Assembly (NCBI GenBank): GCA_022843325.1
Contig: JALHNV010000003.1
Span: forward strand, 34,359 to 98,358
Source: Pseudolabrys sp.
GTDB lineage: Bacteria > Pseudomonadota > Alphaproteobacteria > Rhizobiales > Xanthobacteraceae
DNA length: 64,000 bases
Direction of reading: 5' to 3'
Made by a program: the position numbers and the translations under genes. The notes under the pieces were generated by a model, which did no database searches, was not told where the DNA came from, and saw only the letters and a list, made by a program, of their open reading frames with translations. Below, in pieces: positions 34,020 to 42,998 of the stretch; within the stretch, counting starts at the first letter, position 1; each line of letters begins with the position of its first letter.

Positions 34020-35042
34020 TTACGGGTCGATATCGACGAACACCTGGTCAAGCTGCGGACGCGCCGGAATGAGCTTCTGTTGCAGCGCGTAGGTGACCAG
34101 GGCGTCGATGCTCGGACGGTTAGCGGCCATGCCATAGGGCAGCGGGTCGTTCATCAACGAGAAGAAGCTGCGGTAGCGGATGTCTTCCGGACTGTCGCCG
34201 CTGCCGAGCTTGAGGCTTTCAAGGTACGGCCGCTTGGCCGTGGTGAAGGCATTCATCAACGACCGGGCCAGCCAGGGGTAGCGCGCGATGTGCTCATCCT
34301 TCACCACGATCAGCCCGTGGATCGGATAGATCCCGGTGCGCCGGAACCAGTCCGCCTCGACCTTCTCCACGTCGGCAATCAGTTCGGGATAGGTGCCGGC
34401 GTCGGCGCCGGTCGGCGCATTCATGTCCCAGTTGCCGATCGGCGGACCGGCGCGGCCGACGCCGGCCGGGCCGGTAAAACCGGCCTGGATTTCGCCGGAC
34501 GCCATCATGCTCTGCAGCGACTTGCCCTCCGGCGCATGGATCACATTCGGCGGCAGTTTCAGCGAGGTGACGTGCTCCTCGTCATCGACGACCCAAGTCA
34601 CTTTCGATGAATCGAGGCCGTATTCGTTGACGAAAATGCCGCGCGTCCAGACGCCGGTCGTGACCGAATAAGCGCGCACGCCGACTTTCTTGCCCTCAAG
34701 GTCCTTCGGCTGCCGGATATTGGCATCGGGCCGCACGATGAAACCGCCGTGATGGAAGCGGCGCATGATGAAGATCGGCAGGGCGATATAGGGCGCCCCC
34801 AGAGCGCGCGCGATCATATAAGTGGTCGGCGCCATTTCGCAGATGTCGAATTCGACGTCGCGCACCATCCGGCGGAAGGCCTGGATGATCGGCTTGACCT
34901 CGATCATGTCGGAATCGACGCCTTCGATCGGCACGCGGCCGTCCTTGATGGCCGCGGTATGGCCGTAAGTGCCGATCGCGATCTTCAGCCGCGGGCGATC
35001 GGACCCCTGCGGCACCTTTGACGTCATTCCCTGCACGTTCAC
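34020..35042 (-). CDS. 4,5-dihydroxyphthalate decarboxylase-family protein, paralogue 3
   Basis: The 340 residues are the most divergent of the three paralogues. Family segments are KIAIGTYGHTAAIKDGRV, VEFDICEMAPTTYMIARAL, LEGKKVGVRAYSVTTGVWTRGIF and WVVDDEEHVTSLKLPPNV. An insertion rich in Gly/Pro (GPAGVGRAGPPIGNWD) is absent from the other two. There is no signal peptide. GTG 35042 has an AAAGG site about 7 bases upstream; ATG 35027 is the alternative. It is the second gene of the run, after the TctC gene. Function is inferred from family only. Confidence 0.73.
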   Translation of the reverse strand: MNVQGMTSKVPQGSDRPRLKIAIGTYGHTAAIKDGRVPIEGVDSDMIEVKPIIQAFRRMVRDVEFDICEMAPTTYMIARALGAPYIALPIFIMRRFHHGGFIVRPDANIRQPKDLEGKKVGVRAYSVTTGVWTRGIFVNEYGLDSSKVTWVVDDEEHVTSLKLPPNVIHAPEGKSLQSMMASGEIQAGFTGPAGVGRAGPPIGNWDMNAPTGADAGTYPELIADVEKVEADWFRRTGIYPIHGLIVVKDEHIARYPWLARSLMNAFTTAKRPYLESLKLGSGDSPEDIRYRSFFSLMNDPLPYGMAANRPSIDALVTYALQQKLIPARPQLDQVFVDIDP

Positions 35043-35068
35043 GACAGGCCCTTTCTCTGATTACCGGA

Positions 35069-36061
35069 CTACTTCGTCGGAATATTGGCCTTCTCAATAA
35101 CCACGGCCCACTTTTTTATCTCGCTCGCCATGCGCGCCCCCATCTGTTCGGACGTGCCGATCAAGGGCTCCATACCGAGGTCGGCCATGCGCGCCTTTAT
35201 TTCTGGCAGGGCCAGCACGGCGTTGACCTCATCGTTCACCTTTTTGATGATGGCGGGAGGCGTTCCGGCGCGCGCCTGCAGCGCATTCCAGCTCGTCACC
35301 AGATAGTCCGGATAGCCACTGTCCTTCACGGTCGGGACACCGGGCAATTCTGCATTGGGCTTCTCGCCGCCAGTGGCGATGATCTTGATCTGATTGCTGG
35401 CGATCGTCGGACGGAAGGCAGCCAGGAAATCGAAGCCGACGTCGATATCGCCGCGGATGATCGCCGTCACCATGTCGGGCGTGGTCTTGAACATGATCAT
35501 GGTGGCATCGATGCCGGTGAGCATCTTGAACAGCTCGGCCGACAGATGCTGGGTGCTGCCGGCCGCCACCGTGCCAAAATTCAGCTTGCCCGGATTGGCC
35601 TTGGCATAGGCGACAAGTTTCTGCACCGAGTCATGCTGTGAACCCGCCTTGGTCGCCAGCAACATATCGAATTGCGCCAGAAAGGTCACCGGCACGAAGT
35701 CGGTCAGAATGTTGTAAGGCAGGTCCTTGAACAGCGTCTGGCTGATCGCGGTACCGTTGCCGGCGAGATAGAACGTGTAGCCATCGGCCGGGTATGACAG
35801 CGCGCTCTTGGCGCCCGCAATGCCGCCGGCGCCGGGCCGGTTCTCGATATAGAAGTTCTGCCCCAGGCGTTCTGTGAGCTTCTGCGCCACCAGACGCATG
35901 GTGACGTCAGCGACGCCGCCGGGGCCGAACGGCAGGATAACGCGGACCGGCCGGTCGGGGTAATTTGCCTGGGCAACCGCGAACGTCGAACCGGCGACCA
36001 GCGCCAGAACAGTGACCGCAACCGATAGCACTGCACGCGCGCATGCGCTGAGAGTCCTCAT
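35069..36061 (-). CDS. Tripartite tricarboxylate transporter binding protein (Bug/TctC family)
   Basis: The 330-residue exported protein has a leader to about AVAQANYPDRP and the family blocks YPDRPVRVILPFGPGGVADV, YIENRPGAGGIAGAKSAL and LNFGTVAAGSTQHLSAELF. It heads the minus-strand catabolic run and probably binds the compound that the downstream decarboxylase-family and amidohydrolase enzymes use. No TctA/TctB genes are present here, so the membrane part must be encoded elsewhere. A divergent LysR gene begins 217 bases away. Confidence 0.93.
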   Translation of the reverse strand: MRTLSACARAVLSVAVTVLALVAGSTFAVAQANYPDRPVRVILPFGPGGVADVTMRLVAQKLTERLGQNFYIENRPGAGGIAGAKSALSYPADGYTFYLAGNGTAISQTLFKDLPYNILTDFVPVTFLAQFDMLLATKAGSQHDSVQKLVAYAKANPGKLNFGTVAAGSTQHLSAELFKMLTGIDATMIMFKTTPDMVTAIIRGDIDVGFDFLAAFRPTIASNQIKIIATGGEKPNAELPGVPTVKDSGYPDYLVTSWNALQARAGTPPAIIKKVNDEVNAVLALPEIKARMADLGMEPLIGTSEQMGARMASEIKKWAVVIEKANIPTK

Positions 36062-36259
36062 CTGTTTCCTCCTGCGGCTCTTGCTTCCGGCGGTTACCGG
36101 TGGCCTTGACGACCTTCATGCCGCTGCCAGGATTTGAGCGGAAACCGGACGCCCAGGTCCATTTCGAATAGGCTCACGTTCTGATATGTAAAACGTCTTG
36201 CGCAACGACGAATTCGCTGCAATGCATCATTCTCGTCGATTTTCTTTGATGGAAACGCC

Positions 36260-36274
36260 ATATCTTGGGTATAT
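36260..36274. promoter_or_regulatory. Candidate LysR-type T-N11-A box
   Basis: ATATCTTGGGTATAT has matching ATAT arms and fits T-N11-A, the usual LysR contact pattern. It ends 3 bases before the ATG of the LysR gene, so binding there would suit autorepression while controlling the divergent TctC operon 200 bases away. The motif is short and AT-rich, so chance is not excluded. Confidence 0.35.
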
Positions 36275-36277
36275 CCA

Positions 36278-37228
36278 ATGATCGATTTTCGGCTGCTACG
36301 GCATTTCTGGTATTTTCTCGCCGTTGCCGAAGAACGGCATTTCGGCAAGGCCGCCAAGCGCCTGGGAATGTCGCAGCCGCCGCTCAGCCAGCAAATCCAG
36401 GTCCTGGAAAAATCACTGGGCGTGAAGCTGTTCGAACGCTCGCGCCAGGGCGTCAGGCTGACCAAAGAAGGCGCCGAGATCATGGGGCCCGTGCAGCGCT
36501 TCATGGAACATGCGCAACGCCTTCAGTTGGAGGTGCTGGACGCGCGTCAGGGCCGCGACACCAAGGTGACCATCGGCGCAGTCAACGCAGCGCTGTTTGA
36601 CATCATGCCGCAGCTGACCCGGCTGGCGAAACAGCGCTATCCACACCTGTCACTGTCGCTGACGGAGATGGACAGCGCCGCAGCGCTTTCCGCAGTGCAA
36701 AATGGCGAAGTCGATGTTGCTTTCGCCCGGTTCGACCAGCCGGTCAGCGCGCTGGAAATCCGGCCGATCGTCAAGGATCAACTCGTTGTTGTTCTGCCGA
36801 TCGACCACCCCCTCACCCGCCGCGACCGCATCGCGCTCATAGAGCTCGCCAAAGAGAGTCTGGTGTTGTCGCCGCGCCGCATCAGCCCCAGTTTCTTCGA
36901 TCAGATCGTCAGCGCATGCCATCACGTCGGCTTCTCGCCCCGCATTGTCCATGAGGTCAGGACAGTCGTTTCTCAGATTGCCTTCGTCGGTTGCGGTGCC
37001 GCCATCGGCATGGTGCCAAGCCGTTCGATGCGTTTCGGCGGTGGCGACGTCGTATTCCGCCCGCTGGTGGAAACGCTCGAGGTCGTGACCATCGCCGCAG
37101 CATGGGATCCGGCGCGGCGCAAGGATCTCGTGCCGGCGATTGTCGACATCGCCATCGGCCTCGGCACCGAAATGGAAAAAACGACCGTGCTGCGCAAGAC
37201 AGGGCGGCGGCCGCAGCCCGCCGTCTGA
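36278..37228 (+). CDS. LysR-family transcriptional regulator
   Basis: The 316-residue regulator has the N-terminal LysR helix-turn-helix (residues about 4-62: LLRHFWYFLAVAEERHFGKAAKRLGMSQPPLSQQIQVLEKSLGVKLFER) and a substrate-binding domain from about 90 to 300 with SLTEMDSAAALSAVQNGEVDVAF. The N-terminal sequence is close to the CatR/BenM-like group that responds to aromatic breakdown products. It is transcribed away from the TctC and decarboxylase-family run, the classic layout for a LysR activator of that operon. Confidence 0.93.
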   Translation: MIDFRLLRHFWYFLAVAEERHFGKAAKRLGMSQPPLSQQIQVLEKSLGVKLFERSRQGVRLTKEGAEIMGPVQRFMEHAQRLQLEVLDARQGRDTKVTIGAVNAALFDIMPQLTRLAKQRYPHLSLSLTEMDSAAALSAVQNGEVDVAFARFDQPVSALEIRPIVKDQLVVVLPIDHPLTRRDRIALIELAKESLVLSPRRISPSFFDQIVSACHHVGFSPRIVHEVRTVVSQIAFVGCGAAIGMVPSRSMRFGGGDVVFRPLVETLEVVTIAAAWDPARRKDLVPAIVDIAIGLGTEMEKTTVLRKTGRRPQPAV

Positions 37229-37295
37229 CCGGCCCCCTATGGTTGCCGCTCCTGACGATCGTGTCGAGCGCAGCGCGAGACCGCGCGCAGTCAAC

Positions 37296-38291
37296 TCAAG
37301 GCCACTGCCACGACAGGATCGCGACAACGGACGCCGGCAGCGGCAGCACCGCCAGCACGGCGTCGGTGCTGACCGACAATGCGACGGCGCCGGCCAGTGA
37401 AATGACGGTCCCGGCGATGATACGGCCGCCGAAAACCTCGTGCTTCGGGTTCAGCCACATGGCGAAGTAAATCCGGAACACCAGCGACAACCGGCCAATC
37501 GGAGTCACCACCGATACCGGTGCAATCGCCAGCGCCATGTAGCGGAACATCTGCGAGAAGCAGACCGAGATGCCGGCGAGCACGAACCACTTGGCGGATT
37601 CGCGATCGACCGTCTTGAAGCTGCGCCACTGGGCTGGCAGCATCAGGGGCAAGGCAATGACGGCCGTCGCGGCAAGATACGACACAAAGCCGCCGGCCAG
37701 ACCGAGACCGATGCCCTTCTGGTCAAAGGCCAGATTGATGAAGATCGGGCTGATGCCGAAGCCGACCGCCGACAGCACGGCATACAGGTAGCCTTCGGCA
37801 TATTGCGGGGAAAACGCCTTGATGCCGCTCACCGGCTCCAACGGTTCGGCGGCCGCTTTTGCGGTTTTATCGGGGCCCAGCGTCAGCGCGGGTCCAATGA
37901 CCACCAGCAGAATGCCGAGAATGCGCAGGGGCGTCAGCGCCTCGCCCAGCCAGATAACAGCGAGCAGCAATGTAATGATCAGGCTGTATTGCTGGATCGG
38001 CGCCACCAGATTGGCGCCGATCGCCTTGCTCGCCCGGTAATTGCAGTAGCGGGCCAGGGCAAAATGAATGATGCCGGCGAGCGCCAGGAGACCCAGGCTC
38101 TTCCATGAGAACGTCGCCAGCAACGGAAAACCGCCGGTGAACAGCATACCGACGGCAAAAAACGGCAGCGCCACCGGCAGACTGATGGCGACCGCCTGCA
38201 ACACCGTGCCGGTCAAAACGCCGCGCCGCGCGCTGGCATTGGCGTAAGCAAAGGTAATCGCCGACAACAGGGCCAGAAAGCCGCCGAACAT
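37296..38291 (-). CDS. EamA/DMT-family transporter
   Basis: The 331-residue protein has about ten membrane helices in two EamA repeats. Landmarks are the N-terminal GGFLALLSAITFAYANASAR, LARYCNYRASKAIGANLVAPIQQYSLIITLLLAVIWLGEALTPLRILGILLVVIG and the second-repeat YMALAIAPVSVVTPIGRLSLVFRIYFAMWL. The DMT superfamily exports amino acids, metabolites or nucleobases. It lies 92 bases downstream of the amidohydrolase of the Liv operon in the same direction, and may belong to it. It is convergent with the LysR gene. Confidence 0.88.
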   Translation of the reverse strand: MFGGFLALLSAITFAYANASARRGVLTGTVLQAVAISLPVALPFFAVGMLFTGGFPLLATFSWKSLGLLALAGIIHFALARYCNYRASKAIGANLVAPIQQYSLIITLLLAVIWLGEALTPLRILGILLVVIGPALTLGPDKTAKAAAEPLEPVSGIKAFSPQYAEGYLYAVLSAVGFGISPIFINLAFDQKGIGLGLAGGFVSYLAATAVIALPLMLPAQWRSFKTVDRESAKWFVLAGISVCFSQMFRYMALAIAPVSVVTPIGRLSLVFRIYFAMWLNPKHEVFGGRIIAGTVISLAGAVALSVSTDAVLAVLPLPASVVAILSWQWP

Positions 38292-38383
38292 TCTGGAACA
38301 TCTTCCTCAGGAGCAGCCGCGGCCATTCACGCCGATTGCGCGCTGGCATAGCCGCAACGCCGGAGACCTTCAAGCGGCTGCGG

Positions 38384-39613
38384 TTACACCGGCCTGCACA
38401 GCACCGGCGCCGCACGCGAAAAGCTGCGGCGGCCGCGCTTGAAACCGGTCAGCGGCTGCGCGAGTTCCGCGACCGCCATGGCGGCGTCCTGGGTATCCAG
38501 CACGACGAAATCGGCGGGATTGCCGACCGCTATGCCGTAGTGCGCGAGGTTCATCAGACGCGCCGGTTGCGCCGTCACCAGATCGAGACAGGCCGCGATG
38601 TCGTCAAGGCGGCCGATCTGCGCGACGTTGGCGTACAGGTTCGCCATCCGCACCAGCGAACAGTCGCCGAACGGCGTGAACGGGTTCAGCACATTGTTGG
38701 TGGCGATCGAGCAGGTCACGCCATGCCGCACCAGCCGGTGCGCCGGCGCGACGCCGCGCGGCGTGTTGTGGTCGTGGCCGCGCCCCATCAGGAACAGGTC
38801 GGTGGCCGGCAGCACCGTCACCGCCACGCCGGCATCGGCGAGGCGGCGCGCCGCGGCATCGAGTTGCGCCGGCGGCAGCGCCGACAATTTGGTGACGTGG
38901 CCGATTGCCACCCGGCCGCCATAACGATGCGCGGCGGTCTGGCGACAGACCTCGTCGAGGTGCATCCAGGACGGGTCGAGATCGAAATCGAGATGGAAAT
39001 CGATATCGAGATCGAACCGCCGCGCGATCTCGAAGATACGCGCGATCTGGCCGTTCGGATCGGTGTCGGTATAGGGACAGCCGCCAATTGCATCGGCACC
39101 GGCTTCGCAGGCTGCGACCAGCAGTTCGTCGGTGCCGGGATCGTTCAGCAGCCCTTCCTGAGGGAAGACGCAGATGTCCAGATCGATCGCCCAGGCATAG
39201 TCGTGCTTCAGCCGGCGCACGGCGTTGAAACTCGTCAGGCCGACGCGCGGGTCGACCTCGACATGCGTGCGCATGAAAGTGGTGCCCTGCAGGATGGCCT
39301 TTTCCAGCGTGCGCTGGCCGCGGGCATAGACATCGTCCTCGGTAAAGGCACGTTTGGCCGCCGCCACTTCGGCGATGGCCTCCTGCAAGGTGCCCTCCTC
39401 CGAGCGGCAGCGGTCGAGGATGCAGGACTTGTCGAGATGGATGTGGGTGTCGACAAAGCCGGGAATGACCAGCCGTCCGCCGGCGTCTTCCGACAGCGCG
39501 TCGGCCGTAATCGCCGGCGCGAGGTCGACGATCCGCCCGTCTTTCACCGCAATGTCGAAAAGCGTGTCGGCGCCCGGCAGGCGCGCGCGGCGCAGGATCA
39601 GGTCGAGTGGCAT
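38384..39613 (-). CDS. Amidohydrolase, cytosine deaminase-like
   Basis: The 409-residue metal-dependent hydrolase has the beta-sandwich/TIM-barrel layout of the cytosine deaminase/AtzC group. Metal positions are FVDTHIHLDKS, IDFHLDFDLD (strand 5), RVAIGHVTKLSAL (strand 6) and LPATDLFLMG (strand 8 Asp). Residues DLDIDFHLDFDLDP alternate acidic and hydrophobic residues, an unusually acidic active-site strand. Family members deaminate or hydrolyse cyclic amidines and triazines. It starts 5 bases after the LivMGF fusion, so the imported molecule is probably its substrate. Confidence 0.85.
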   Translation of the reverse strand: MPLDLILRRARLPGADTLFDIAVKDGRIVDLAPAITADALSEDAGGRLVIPGFVDTHIHLDKSCILDRCRSEEGTLQEAIAEVAAAKRAFTEDDVYARGQRTLEKAILQGTTFMRTHVEVDPRVGLTSFNAVRRLKHDYAWAIDLDICVFPQEGLLNDPGTDELLVAACEAGADAIGGCPYTDTDPNGQIARIFEIARRFDLDIDFHLDFDLDPSWMHLDEVCRQTAAHRYGGRVAIGHVTKLSALPPAQLDAAARRLADAGVAVTVLPATDLFLMGRGHDHNTPRGVAPAHRLVRHGVTCSIATNNVLNPFTPFGDCSLVRMANLYANVAQIGRLDDIAACLDLVTAQPARLMNLAHYGIAVGNPADFVVLDTQDAAMAVAELAQPLTGFKRGRRSFSRAAPVLCRPV

Positions 39614-39618
39614 GGCGG

Positions 39619-42123
39619 TTACTGTGCGGCCTCGGCGCGGCCGAGATAGGCGGCCTCCAGCGCCGGATCATGGGCCAGCGCCGCGGCCGTGTCATCCCGC
39701 ACGATGCGGCCGGACTCGAGCACATAGCCGCGGTCGGCCACGCTGAGCGCCAGCGCCGCCATCTGATCGACCAGCAGAATGGTGACGCCGTCATCGCGCA
39801 GTTCCGCCAGCACGTCGTAGAGTTCGTTGATCATGGCCGGTGCCAGCCCGAGCGACGGCTCGTCGAGCAGCAGAATGCGCGGCTTGGCCATCAGGCCGCG
39901 CGCAATCGCCAGCATCTGCTGTTCGCCGCCGGACAAAAGCCCGGCGCGGCTGGACAGGCGGTCGCGCAGCCGCGGAAAGCGCTTCAGCAGCACCTCAAGC
40001 TCCGCCGCGCGGTCGACATCCTTGCGGGTGTTGGCGCCAAGCAGAATATTGTCGCGCACCGTCAATTCCGGAAACACCTGCCGTCCCTCCGGCACCAGCG
40101 CCAGCCCGCTGGCGGCGATGCTGTGGGCGGCAAAGCGCTCGACGCGGACATCGTCCAGCACGACCGAGCCGTCGATCGGCCGCAACAGCCCGGTCACCGC
40201 CCGCATCGCGGTCGACTTGCCGGCGCCGTTGGCGCCGAGCAGCGCCACCATCTCGCCGGGCTTGACCGTGAAGGACACCTCTTCGAGCACCGGCGCCGCG
40301 CCATAGCCGGCGCTCAGCTTCAGACACGACAGAATGGCATCCTGCGAGCCGCTCCACGGCGTGGCGCGCGGCCGTGCCCGCATTTCGCCGTCGCCGAGAT
40401 AGGCCTTGAGCACGCGCGGGTCGCGGCGAATGTCCGCCGGAAGGCCGTCGGCGATCACCGAACCGGCGTCGAGCACAACGATACGGTCGGAGATGCCCAT
40501 GACCATGCCCATGTCGTGTTCGACCAGAATGACGACCAGGCCGAGCTCCGAGATACGGCGGATCAGCTTGCTCAGCGCCGCCTTGTCGGCGCGCATCAGT
40601 CCCGCCGCCGGTTCGTCGAGCAGCAGGACGCGCGGCCGCGTCGCCAGCGCGCGGGCGATCTCGACCAGGCGCCGGTCGACATGCGGCAGGCCATTGGCCG
40701 GCGCGGCGAGCGGGCCGTGATAGCCGACAAAGGCCAGCAGCGCTTCGGCCGCGTTGCGATCGGCCTCGGGCGCCGCGTCGGCCACGGGATTGCCGAGCCG
40801 TCCCTGCCGCAGCGCGACGAGGACGTTGTCGAACACGCTCATCTCGCCGAACAACTGGGTGGTCTGATAGGTGCGCGCGATGCCGGCGCGCGCGATGCGC
40901 CAGGCGGGCGCGCCCGACAGGTCACTATCGCCGAGCCTGATCGTGCCGGTGTCCGGCTTGTAGAAGCCGCCGATCATGTTGAGCACGGTGGTCTTGCCGG
41001 CGCCGTTCGGCCCGATCACGCTGGTGATGCGGCCGGGCGCGGCAGAGAAGCTGACATCCGACGCGGCCTTGATGCCGCCGAAGGCAATGCCGAGGCCCTG
41101 CACCTCGAGCGAAGTGCGTGCCGCGCCGGCGGACAGGAAGGCCGGCAGATCAAAAGTCTTGTCGGGTTCGGCGCCGGCCGGATCGATGCGGCGCAGAAAG
41201 CGCGCCAGCGTGCCGATCACGCCTTCCGGCGCGAGCCACAGCACCACCAGCAGCAGCGCGCCGACGAACAGCAGACGATACTCGGCCAGATGCGACAGCA
41301 GTTCCGGCAGCATCACCGTCACCACCGCACCGACCACCGGACCTAAGACCCAGCCGGCGCCGCCGACGATCACCGCCAGCAAAAACAGAATCGACTGCGA
41401 GAACGGGAATGAGTCGGGCGCGACGAACATCATCAGCGGCGCGAAGATGGCGCCGGCGAGACCCGCAAACACCGCCGAGACGGCAAAGGCCGCAGTCTTG
41501 ATGGTCACCGGATTGAGCCCAATGGAGCGCGCCGCCGTCTCGCTATCGCGCACAGCTACCATAGCCTTGCCCCAGGCGCTGCCGGCCAGCCGGTGAAACA
41601 CGTAGAGCGACAATCCGGCCAGCCCGATCGCCAAGAGCGCCATCTCGCGCTCGGCGAACAGACGGCCGCCAAGTTGCGGCGGCACGAGGCCCATCAGGCC
41701 GTTCTGGCCGCCAGTCAGGTCGCGCCATTCGATCGCGGTGTGGTGGACGATGAAGGCAAAGGCGATGGTCACCATGGCGAGATAGGGCCCGGTGACACGC
41801 AAGGCCGGCAGGGCGAGCAGCGCGCCGACCGCACCCGCCATCAGACCGGCCGCCGGAAAGGCCAGCCAGAAGCTGACGCCGTCGATGGTCAGGATCGAGG
41901 CGGTGTAGGCGCCGATGGCGTAGAAGCCGACATGGCCGAGCGACACCTGCCCGGCCAGCCCGAGCAGCACGTTGAGGCCGACGCCGACCACCGTCGTCAA
42001 CGCCACCAGCGCGATGATGAAATGCGTATAGCCCTCGGAGATCGAAACCAGTCCGACGCCGGCGGCGGTCAGCAGAATGATAACGACGGTCATCAGCGAC
42101 GATGTCAGCGCGCGCGGGCTCAT
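39619..42123 (-). CDS. Liv-type ABC importer: fused permease LivM and ATPases LivG and LivF
   Basis: One 834-residue reading frame carries three usual Liv subunits. Residues 1 to about 330 are a LivM permease (GVGLNVLLGLAGQVSLGHVGFYAIGAYTAS, RSIGLNPVTIKTAAFAVSAVFAGLAGAIF). Residues about 345-600 are LivG (Walker A IGPNGAGKTT near 371, LLLDEPAAGLM near 504, EHDMGMVMGISDRI). Residues about 605-834 are LivF (Walker A LGANGAGKST near 628, LSGGEQQMLAIARGL, LLLDEPSLGLAP near 751). ATG 42123 (MSPRALTSSL) was chosen, 2 bases after the LivH stop; longer in-frame readings run antisense-like through LivH. No frameshift or internal stop is visible. Confidence 0.93.
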   Translation of the reverse strand: MSPRALTSSLMTVVIILLTAAGVGLVSISEGYTHFIIALVALTTVVGVGLNVLLGLAGQVSLGHVGFYAIGAYTASILTIDGVSFWLAFPAAGLMAGAVGALLALPALRVTGPYLAMVTIAFAFIVHHTAIEWRDLTGGQNGLMGLVPPQLGGRLFAEREMALLAIGLAGLSLYVFHRLAGSAWGKAMVAVRDSETAARSIGLNPVTIKTAAFAVSAVFAGLAGAIFAPLMMFVAPDSFPFSQSILFLLAVIVGGAGWVLGPVVGAVVTVMLPELLSHLAEYRLLFVGALLLVVLWLAPEGVIGTLARFLRRIDPAGAEPDKTFDLPAFLSAGAARTSLEVQGLGIAFGGIKAASDVSFSAAPGRITSVIGPNGAGKTTVLNMIGGFYKPDTGTIRLGDSDLSGAPAWRIARAGIARTYQTTQLFGEMSVFDNVLVALRQGRLGNPVADAAPEADRNAAEALLAFVGYHGPLAAPANGLPHVDRRLVEIARALATRPRVLLLDEPAAGLMRADKAALSKLIRRISELGLVVILVEHDMGMVMGISDRIVVLDAGSVIADGLPADIRRDPRVLKAYLGDGEMRARPRATPWSGSQDAILSCLKLSAGYGAAPVLEEVSFTVKPGEMVALLGANGAGKSTAMRAVTGLLRPIDGSVVLDDVRVERFAAHSIAASGLALVPEGRQVFPELTVRDNILLGANTRKDVDRAAELEVLLKRFPRLRDRLSSRAGLLSGGEQQMLAIARGLMAKPRILLLDEPSLGLAPAMINELYDVLAELRDDGVTILLVDQMAALALSVADRGYVLESGRIVRDDTAAALAHDPALEAAYLGRAEAAQ

Positions 42124-42125
42124 CG

Positions 42126-42998
42126 CTACACCTTCTTGGTCGCGGCGCGGCCGAGAATGCCGTTCGGCATCACGGCCAACGCCAGGATGACGATGGCGAA
42201 GGCGACGATCTGCGTATAGGTCGAGCCGGCATAGGATGTGATCAGCGCCTCGATCAGGCCGTAAAGCAGTCCCGCCAGCATGACGCCGGAGGCCGAGCTG
42301 ATACCGCCGAGGATCGCCACCGCGAAGGCCTTGATGCCGAACAGCGTGCCCATGTCGGAATGCACGCTGAACAGCGGCGCGATCAGCAGCCCGGCCAGAC
42401 CGGCGAGCGCGGTCGACAAGGCAAACGAAAACGCGATGGCGCGGCGCACATTGATACCCATCAGGCGCGCGGCATCCTTGTTCTGCACCACCGCCAGCAA
42501 ACCTTTGCCCGGGCGCGTGTGGTTGAAGGCCAGATGCAGCGCGACGGTGATGCCAAGGCCGACCAGCGGGATGACAAGCTGCAGCGGATAGACGCCGGTG
42601 CCGAGAAATTCGATCGGCTTCTGCGCCATGAGCGACGGGAAGGCGCGCGGCTCCTTGCCGAACGTGAAGAGAACGATGTTGTCGAGCACAATGCCGCCGG
42701 CCACCGTCGCCATCAGCCAGGCGTTCGAGCCGCGCTCGGCGAACGGCCGCACCAGCGCCCGCTCGACCACCAGACCGAACAGCGCACACAACGCCAAGGC
42801 CATCGCGACCGCCAGCGGCAACGGCCAGCCGAGCGTCACGGCAAAGGTGTAGCCCAGCACGGCGCCCAGCATCATCGACGAGCCCTGGGCGAAATTGACG
42901 GTGTTGGAGACCACGTAAGTGACGTGGAAGCCGAGCGCGATCAGCCCGTACATGCTGCCGACCGCAAGTCCTGACACGATGGCGGAAATCAACAGCAT
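42126..42998 (-). CDS. livH: Liv-type ABC transporter permease LivH
   Basis: The 290-residue permease starts with the usual LISAIVSGLAVGSMYGLIALGFHVTYVVSNTVNFAQGSSMMLGAV and contains the NKDAARLMGINVRRAIAFSFALSTALAGLAGLL coupling-helix region. About eight membrane helices are apparent. ATG 42998 matches the family start; an upstream TTG at 43037 would add a charged 13-residue segment. The stop lies just before the LivMGF fusion start, so the two permeases are made together. The importer class takes branched-chain amino acids, amides, urea or aromatic acids. Confidence 0.92.
   Translation of the reverse strand: MLLISAIVSGLAVGSMYGLIALGFHVTYVVSNTVNFAQGSSMMLGAVLGYTFAVTLGWPLPLAVAMALALCALFGLVVERALVRPFAERGSNAWLMATVAGGIVLDNIVLFTFGKEPRAFPSLMAQKPIEFLGTGVYPLQLVIPLVGLGITVALHLAFNHTRPGKGLLAVVQNKDAARLMGINVRRAIAFSFALSTALAGLAGLLIAPLFSVHSDMGTLFGIKAFAVAILGGISSASGVMLAGLLYGLIEALITSYAGSTYTQIVAFAIVILALAVMPNGILGRAATKKV

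Noticed and set aside
30248..35042. Annotation of the three decarboxylase-family genes as ABC substrate-binding proteins
   Set aside because: The fold is shared, but signal peptides are absent and no ABC permease or ATPase gene is in the run.
38970..39025. Short ATCGAG-like repeats suggesting a microsatellite or CRISPR-like array
   Set aside because: The repeats lie in frame in an amidohydrolase and encode its metal-site strand; there is no spacer-repeat pattern.
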